NCBI GenBank assembly: GCA_003228495.1
Contig: QIDY01000106.1
Location: forward strand, 1 to 19,420
Direction of reading: 5' to 3'
Length of the DNA: 19,420 nt
DNA from: Nitrospirota bacterium
GTDB taxonomy: Bacteria > Nitrospirota > Nitrospiria > Nitrospirales > UBA8639
Each line of letters opens with the position of its first letter. Within the stretch, counting starts at the first letter, position 1. A program made the position numbers and the translations under genes. Below, in pieces: positions 15,422-19,420 of the stretch. A model generated the notes under the pieces. It did not search any database. It was not told the DNA's origin and worked only from the letters and a program-made list of their open reading frames with translations.

Positions 15422-15531
15422 CAACGTTTCCGTACGGGTATTGTTCCATCTATTTCTAGGTTAGAAGGAGGAGAGACGGAAGTTTTCCGGGTAAGGTTCT
15501 GATAGGTTGAGGAAGGGAGGGACAAGAATGA

Positions 15532-16398
15532 TCAGAGGTTGTGAATAAACGCAGGGCTAATTTCTCCACGAGCGACTTCCATCACCGGCCCTTTCATGGT
15601 GATGTTGTATTGCGAATCCACTGTAATATCCAGTAAGCCGCCAGGTGCTTTGACTCGAACAGGACTTTTGACCAACCCCAACCGAACTCCTGCACAGGCA
15701 GCGGCACAAGCCGAAGATCCTGAAGCCTGTGTTTCTCCCGCACCTCGTTCCCAAATAAGAATAGAGATGGCATTTGGACCAGTAGGGACCGCGAGTTGTA
15801 CATTGGTCCGTTTGGGAAAAATTGTGTGATTCTCGAGTTCAGGGCCAATTTCCAGCAAATCTTGGCGAGTCCACCGTTTTTCCCCTTTTTTATAGATCAC
15901 ACAATGGGGATTGCCTACGCTGACTCCGGTGAAGCGCAGGGATTGTTCCGCGACTTTAACGGGTTGTTGGATCAATTCTGGAACACGTAAGGTACAGGGC
16001 AGAGCAATGGGCTGAAAGACGGCTTTTCCCATGTCGACGGTGGCACCGCCCACATACCCATGACCATTTAGTTCCAGGTGGATTTCAACGAGTCCGCCTT
16101 TGGTTTGGACCGTGAAACGTTTTTTCCTGGTCTGTCGAGTATGGTAGAGATAGCACCCGAAGATGCGTAATCCATTGCCGGATTTTTCGGCTTCACTACC
16201 ATCTGGATTATAAATCCGCAAACCAAAGTCGGCTTTTTTTGAGGGGCTGACCGCCAGAATTCCGTCACTGCCGATCCCCCAATTTCGATCACAGAGTGTT
16301 CGGATGATCCGCGGGGTAAGTTTAAACGACAGTTTAGTGGGATCTAGGGCAATATAGTCGTTGCCCAAGCCATGCCCCTTAAAAAAATGATTTTTCAT
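15532..16398 (-). CDS. dapF: Diaminopimelate epimerase homologue lacking both catalytic cysteines
   Basis: This 288-aa protein has the DapF two-lobe layout. DapF interconverts LL- and meso-diaminopimelate for lysine and peptidoglycan synthesis using two cysteines, Cys73 and Cys217 in the Haemophilus enzyme. Here the first motif reads NPDGSEAEKSGNGLR with Ser73 in the Cys position. The second reads WERGAGETQASGSSAC with Ser226 in place of Cys. Substrate contacts are mostly kept: Asn13 (GNDY), Asn64, Asn163 (GNPH), Asn199, Glu217/Arg218. The Gln of GIGFDQ is lost (GIGSDG). ATG 16398 is preferred over an upstream start at 16461 because GGAG lies 5-6 bases before it and MKNHFFKGHGLGND matches the family start. 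It lies 332 bp after typA on the same strand. It may be a Ser-type variant, another epimerase/isomerase, or inactive; the gene symbol denotes the family only. Confidence 0.85.
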   Translation of the reverse strand: MKNHFFKGHGLGNDYIALDPTKLSFKLTPRIIRTLCDRNWGIGSDGILAVSPSKKADFGLRIYNPDGSEAEKSGNGLRIFGCYLYHTRQTRKKRFTVQTKGGLVEIHLELNGHGYVGGATVDMGKAVFQPIALPCTLRVPELIQQPVKVAEQSLRFTGVSVGNPHCVIYKKGEKRWTRQDLLEIGPELENHTIFPKRTNVQLAVPTGPNAISILIWERGAGETQASGSSACAAACAGVRLGLVKSPVRVKAPGGLLDITVDSQYNITMKGPVMEVARGEISPAFIHNL

Positions 16399-16730
16399 AC
16401 CTGCTCCACGATGGGATAGATCGCCTTCGGGTGAACGGCCTTTCCCCCATGCCGTTCCCAACTTCTCGGTAGGACCTGAATTATACGTAAAACAGCTAAA
16501 AGAGGTAAAGTCCTAATTCCCAGGAGCCTGTCCGAGATTAGTGATGGTTGCGAGGTTGTGTAAGCTTGAGTCAGATTTTTCGGTCGTTGGGAGGGGGGGA
16601 ATCGTGGGGACTATTGAACGAAAAAGATCGGGGAATCTGGCCAAATCCAGCACAACCGCAGTAGATCAGTCTTATCGCGGCCAGGTTCCTAGGAAGGGAA
16701 AAAGTCGGGTGGATGTGCGGCCAAAAGAGA
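16399..16730. other. 332-bp spacer between typA and dapF
   Basis: This spacer contains the second copy of the 38-bp dispersed repeat, a 10-bp palindrome TTCCTAGGAA (16686-16695), and CTGGCC/GGCCAG arms (16637-16642 and 16679-16684). The CTGGCC/GGCCAG structure lies just past the typA stop but lacks a T-run. I see no gene. Confidence 0.5.
16522..16559 (+). repeat. Dispersed 38-bp repeat, copy 2
   Basis: This copy is in opposite orientation to 7563-7600, with 34 of 38 bases identical. The four differences fall between positions 21 and 31 of the unit. Sequence similarity stops abruptly after AGGTTGT, which marks an element boundary. Confidence 0.75.
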
Positions 16731-18566
16731 TTAGGCCCGTTTTGCTTTATTTCGGACGGCGCGGCGTTCGTTATCGGTGAGGTAGCGTTTACGCAGTCGA
16801 ATATTCTTCGGAGTCACCTCGACCAGTTCATCGTCTTCGATGAATTCCAAGGCAAATTCCAGCGTCATGTCCCGTGGCGGAATGAGGTGAATGGCTTCAT
16901 CGGACCCGGCTGCCCGGATATTTGTCAATTTCTTCTCGCGAATGGCATTCACCACCAGGTCGTTGCCTTTATTGTTGACGCCGACTAGCATGCCTTCGTA
17001 AATATCAGCTCCAGGTTGGAGGAAAATCTCTCCACGGTCTTGGAGCCCCCAGAGGCCATAGGCCACCGCTTGTCCCGGACCATGAGAAATGAGGACGCCG
17101 GCTGAACGATAGGGAATGTCACCTTTAAATGATTGGTATTCATGGAAAATCTGTGACATGACACCGGTGCCCCTGGTCATCCGCAATAATTCACTGCGAA
17201 ACCCTAACAGCGCGCGAGAGGCAATGTGGAATTCCATGCGGACGGTCCCAACCGCGCTAATTTGGAGATTTTTGAGATCGGACTTCCGACTGCCAAGAGC
17301 TTCGATGATGCTGCCCTGATAGCCGGGATCGACTTCAATCACCACTTCTTCGACAGGTTCCAATGTGACCCCGTCCACTTCTTTCAAAATTACTTTTGGT
17401 GGGGACACCTCCAATTCGAACCCTTCACGGCGCATGGTTTCAATTAAAATGGCCAGGTGCAATTCCCCCCGCCCCGAGACTTTGAACCGTTCGCCTCCAT
17501 CGGCTTCCTCCACCTTGATGCCGACGTTGACCATCGCTTCATGGGCGAGACGTTCGCGAATGTGTCGTGATGTCAGAAATCGTCCCCCATCTTTACCAGC
17601 TAAGGGACTGGTATTGTGGGAAAAGTTCATGGAGATCGTGGGTTCATCCACGTTCACAGTCGGCAAGGCTGTGGGGTTTTGGGGGGAGGCCAGCGTTTCG
17701 CCCACGCGTACGTCTTCCACCCCGGCCAGTGAAATAATGTCTCCTGCTTTTGCCGATTCGCTTTCAATGCGGACAAGGCCTTGGTAGGACAATAGTTTTG
17801 TGACTTTTCCCCGTGCCGTTCTGCCATCTCGTTTAACCGCAACAAGGGGACTGCCCACTTCTACTGTGCCATGGACGATGCGTCCGACGGCGATGCGACC
17901 TACATAAGAGTCATACTCCAACATAGTGACCAGCATTTGAAAGGGTTGCTCAGGATCAGCAACCGGTGGAAGAACCCGATGCACGATAGTATCCAGGAGT
18001 GGTTTCATATCTTCAGCAGGGTCGCTTAAGTCCAACGTTGTTCGCCCTTCCTTCCCTGAGGCATACACGATGGGAAAGTCGAGTTGTTCGTCCGTGGCAT
18101 TCAATTCACAAAATAGATCGAAGGTTTGGTTGACGATTTCTTCTGGGCGGGCATTGGGTCGATCAATTTTATTAATCACGACAATGGGTTTGAGATGAAG
18201 TTCCAGGGATTTTTTGAGGACAAATTTTGTTTGGGGCATAGGCCCTTCAAAGGCGTCGACTAAGAGCAACACGCCGTCGACCATCCTCAGAATTCGTTCG
18301 ACTTCGCTGCCAAAATCAGCGTGGCCCGGGGTATCGACTAAATTAATCCGAATATCTTTATAGGTCAGAGAGGCATTCTTGGAAAAAATCGTGATGCCGC
18401 GTTCTTTCTCCAATGGGTTGGAGTCCATGATAACGGCTTCGCCTTCCTTGAAAACATACGCGCCGGTTTGCTTAAGGAGGGCATCAACCAATGTGGTCTT
18501 TCCGTGATCAACATGCGCGATGAACGCGACATTGCGAAGGTCTTTGCGACGTTTTTGATTAGGCAT
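16731..18566 (-). CDS. typA: Ribosome-associated GTPase TypA/BipA
   Basis: TypA/BipA is a translational GTPase related to EF-G that acts on the ribosome in assembly and stress or low-temperature adaptation. The 611-aa product has the normal length. G1 is AHVDHGKTT at 17-25, with RGITIFSKNAS (switch I), DTPGHADFGSE (G3) and NKIDRPNARPEE (G4) following in order. The EF-G-like beta-barrel and the C-terminal domains end in KNIRLRKRYLTDNERRAVRNKAKRA, typical of the family. ATG 18566 is chosen because AAAGGA lies about 10 bases upstream and the protein then begins MPNQKRRKDLRN as relatives do; an in-frame GTG at 18593 would add nine unrelated residues. The leader upstream has competing hairpins. 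Confidence 0.97.
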   Translation of the reverse strand: MPNQKRRKDLRNVAFIAHVDHGKTTLVDALLKQTGAYVFKEGEAVIMDSNPLEKERGITIFSKNASLTYKDIRINLVDTPGHADFGSEVERILRMVDGVLLLVDAFEGPMPQTKFVLKKSLELHLKPIVVINKIDRPNARPEEIVNQTFDLFCELNATDEQLDFPIVYASGKEGRTTLDLSDPAEDMKPLLDTIVHRVLPPVADPEQPFQMLVTMLEYDSYVGRIAVGRIVHGTVEVGSPLVAVKRDGRTARGKVTKLLSYQGLVRIESESAKAGDIISLAGVEDVRVGETLASPQNPTALPTVNVDEPTISMNFSHNTSPLAGKDGGRFLTSRHIRERLAHEAMVNVGIKVEEADGGERFKVSGRGELHLAILIETMRREGFELEVSPPKVILKEVDGVTLEPVEEVVIEVDPGYQGSIIEALGSRKSDLKNLQISAVGTVRMEFHIASRALLGFRSELLRMTRGTGVMSQIFHEYQSFKGDIPYRSAGVLISHGPGQAVAYGLWGLQDRGEIFLQPGADIYEGMLVGVNNKGNDLVVNAIREKKLTNIRAAGSDEAIHLIPPRDMTLEFALEFIEDDELVEVTPKNIRLRKRYLTDNERRAVRNKAKRA

Positions 18567-18932
18567 AGAAAGCAATTCCTTTACTGGATACACAGCACAG
18601 TAATAGACAACTTTGTTTAAGACTCGCGGGTTTTATCGAGGCCGGTCTGCGGAGATTTGAGCAACGAAACCGGCCAGAACGGCCGGAGAATGGCTTGGTC
18701 TAACGAGACGGTCGATTCAACTATGACGGTACAGGAAGAACCGTTTTAACGCAACTTTGATCCATATGGCTATTTTCAGATGCCGACGTAAGTTGGCGGT
18801 TGGCAGTCAACCTTCTCGGACAACATGCCCACAGCATGTCCGCCAGGGTATCATACGAGAGCCACACAGCTAACAATACCCTATTACCATGACTCCAATC
18901 CTCTCTCTACATGGTAAAAGATGGTGTGTGTA
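18567..18932. other. 366-bp spacer: typA leader and lemA downstream region
   Basis: This spacer holds the typA 5' region with competing hairpins (18640-18686) and an imperfect hairpin CGGACA/TGTCCG (18817-18842) after the lemA stop. The latter has no T-run on the minus strand, so terminator function is weak. A GGTTG/CAACC hairpin is near 18798-18812. No tRNA-like fold or gene was found. Confidence 0.5.
18640..18686 (-). promoter_or_regulatory. typA leader with two mutually exclusive hairpins
   Basis: Arm 18670-18675 can pair either with 18681-18686 (CCGGCC/GGCCGG, 5-base loop) or, as 18669-18675, with 18640-18646 (7 bp, about 22-base loop). The structures share bases and exclude each other. 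They would lie about 75-120 bases before the typA ATG if the promoter is further upstream. Regulatory use is inferred. Confidence 0.35.
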
Positions 18933-19420
18933 TCAAAATTTGACCTTTGGTGTTGCACGGGCTGCTTCTTGGATTTCAAAATATTCGGCTTGGCCTATAT
19001 CTGCTAACCCGGCATAAAATCTTCCGAGGAGCTTGCGGATGTATGTGTTCAACTGGCGCACCGCATCGTTATAGCGTTTGCGTTCGACGGACAAGCGATT
19101 TTCGGTGCCTTCCAATTGATCTTGTAGTTTGAGGAATGATTGATCGGATTTGAGCTGAGGATAGGTTTCGCGCAATAACAGTAAGCGAGAAAGGGCTCCT
19201 TCCATTCCACCGGCGGCTTTGGCTTTAGCATTAATAGAGTCAGCCTGGAAATAGGCTTTTCGGGCCTCGGCGACACCGAGAAAAATTTTCTCTTCCTGTT
19301 TGGCGACCCCTTTGACGGTTTCGATCAAATTGGGAATAAGCTCGAACCGTCGCTGGAGTTGGTTTTCTACTTGAGCCCATTGGCTTTTGACGGCTTCATC
19401 ATAGGTGATGACCTGGTTAT
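18933..19420 (-). CDS. lemA: LemA family protein, N-terminus cut by window edge
   Basis: The 162 visible codons cover most of a LemA protein. The coding frame is open to the right edge, and the sequence there reads NQVITYDEAVKSQWAQVENQ then LQRRFELIPNLIETVKGVAK, the conserved LemA core. The missing part would be the N-terminal membrane anchor and roughly 25-35 residues. A TTG within the core (19328) is not the start. The C-terminal end EYFEIQEAARATPKVKF is typical. LemA proteins are small, helical, membrane-anchored by one N-terminal segment, and of unknown biochemical function, often next to TPM-domain or M48 peptidase genes, which would lie to the right of this window upstream or downstream of it. 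Confidence 0.93.
   Translation of the reverse strand, partial: NQVITYDEAVKSQWAQVENQLQRRFELIPNLIETVKGVAKQEEKIFLGVAEARKAYFQADSINAKAKAAGGMEGALSRLLLLRETYPQLKSDQSFLKLQDQLEGTENRLSVERKRYNDAVRQLNTYIRKLLGRFYAGLADIGQAEYFEIQEAARATPKVKF

Larger units (their letters stand above)
14748..15531. other. 784-bp repeat-rich spacer between dapF and hrpB
   Basis: This is the longest gene-free stretch in the window. Left to right it holds a large palindrome (14880-14962), a tandem 29-bp duplication (14952-15009), an AT-rich part with nothing recognised (about 15010-15280), and a chain of small hairpins ending in a plus-strand terminator (15290-15421). One of the hairpins is CGTACT-CTC-AGTATG at 15331-15345. Open frames here are short, lack homology and have no ribosome sites. 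It resembles accumulated extragenic repeat elements. Confidence 0.65.

Noticed and set aside
15128..15464. Two short plus-strand frames (60 and 81 codons) before the orphan terminator
   Set aside because: No ribosome sites, they cross the hairpin chain, and they look like translated repeat sequence.
10085..16617. Exact 14-base match between 10085-10098 (minus sense) and 16604-16617
   Set aside because: About one exact 14-mer pair is expected by chance across both strands of 19 kb, and the flanks do not align.
7448..18932. tRNA, riboswitch or CRISPR in the spacers
   Set aside because: I looked for tRNA-like arms, tmRNA and RNase P motifs and regularly spaced direct repeats and found none; the only tandem unit is two copies at 14952-15009.

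Overview
The window is bacterial chromosome of roughly even GC with ordinary gene density. A lipoprotein, exported proteins and a sensor with a periplasmic-type c-haem motif point to a diderm (Gram-negative) bacterium. The style of the housekeeping proteins and of the intergenic repeats suggests a Nitrospirota (Nitrospira-like) genome. That placement is an impression, not a proof, because there is no rRNA or other marker here.

Layout: (1) 255-1511, minus strand: a short-chain dehydrogenase followed by a glycine-zipper lipoprotein. (2) 1780-7447, plus strand: a three-gene cassette. It encodes a 289-aa protein of unknown family and two large paralogous P-loop ATPases (758 and 774 aa) of the DUF2791 (BrxC/BrxD-like) type. 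None of the usual BREX partners is present. This is the best candidate for an undescribed system. (3) 7805-10706, plus strand: a membrane histidine kinase with a DUF3365-like sensor carrying CxxCH, an Rcp-type single-domain response regulator, and, after a possible sigma-54 promoter, a small four-cysteine protein. (4) 10766-12137: an exported protein (minus) and a small highly charged protein (plus), both unassigned. (5) 12231-18566, minus strand: hrpB (DEAH helicase), a dapF homologue and typA/bipA, separated by long repeat-rich spacers. (6) The right edge cuts a lemA gene.

How the genes fit together: the cassette at 1780-7447 looks like one transcription unit, with short gaps that each hold a hairpin. 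The two ATPases share architecture over their full length, each having a degenerate front half and an intact AAA-type rear half. This suggests they work as a pair, perhaps with the first protein as adaptor. The kinase and regulator form a classic pair, probably reading redox state or a haem ligand. The dapF homologue keeps most substrate-contact residues but has serine at both positions where the family uses catalytic cysteine, so its epimerase role is doubtful.

The spacers are not empty. A 38-bp sequence occurs twice in opposite orientation (34 of 38 identical) at 7563-7600 and 16522-16559. A large two-stem palindrome with an adjoining 29-bp tandem duplication lies at 14880-15009. A plus-strand terminator at 15380-15421 has no plus-strand gene before it. 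A leader upstream of typA can fold into two mutually exclusive hairpins. I saw no tRNA, rRNA, CRISPR array or insertion-sequence transposase gene.
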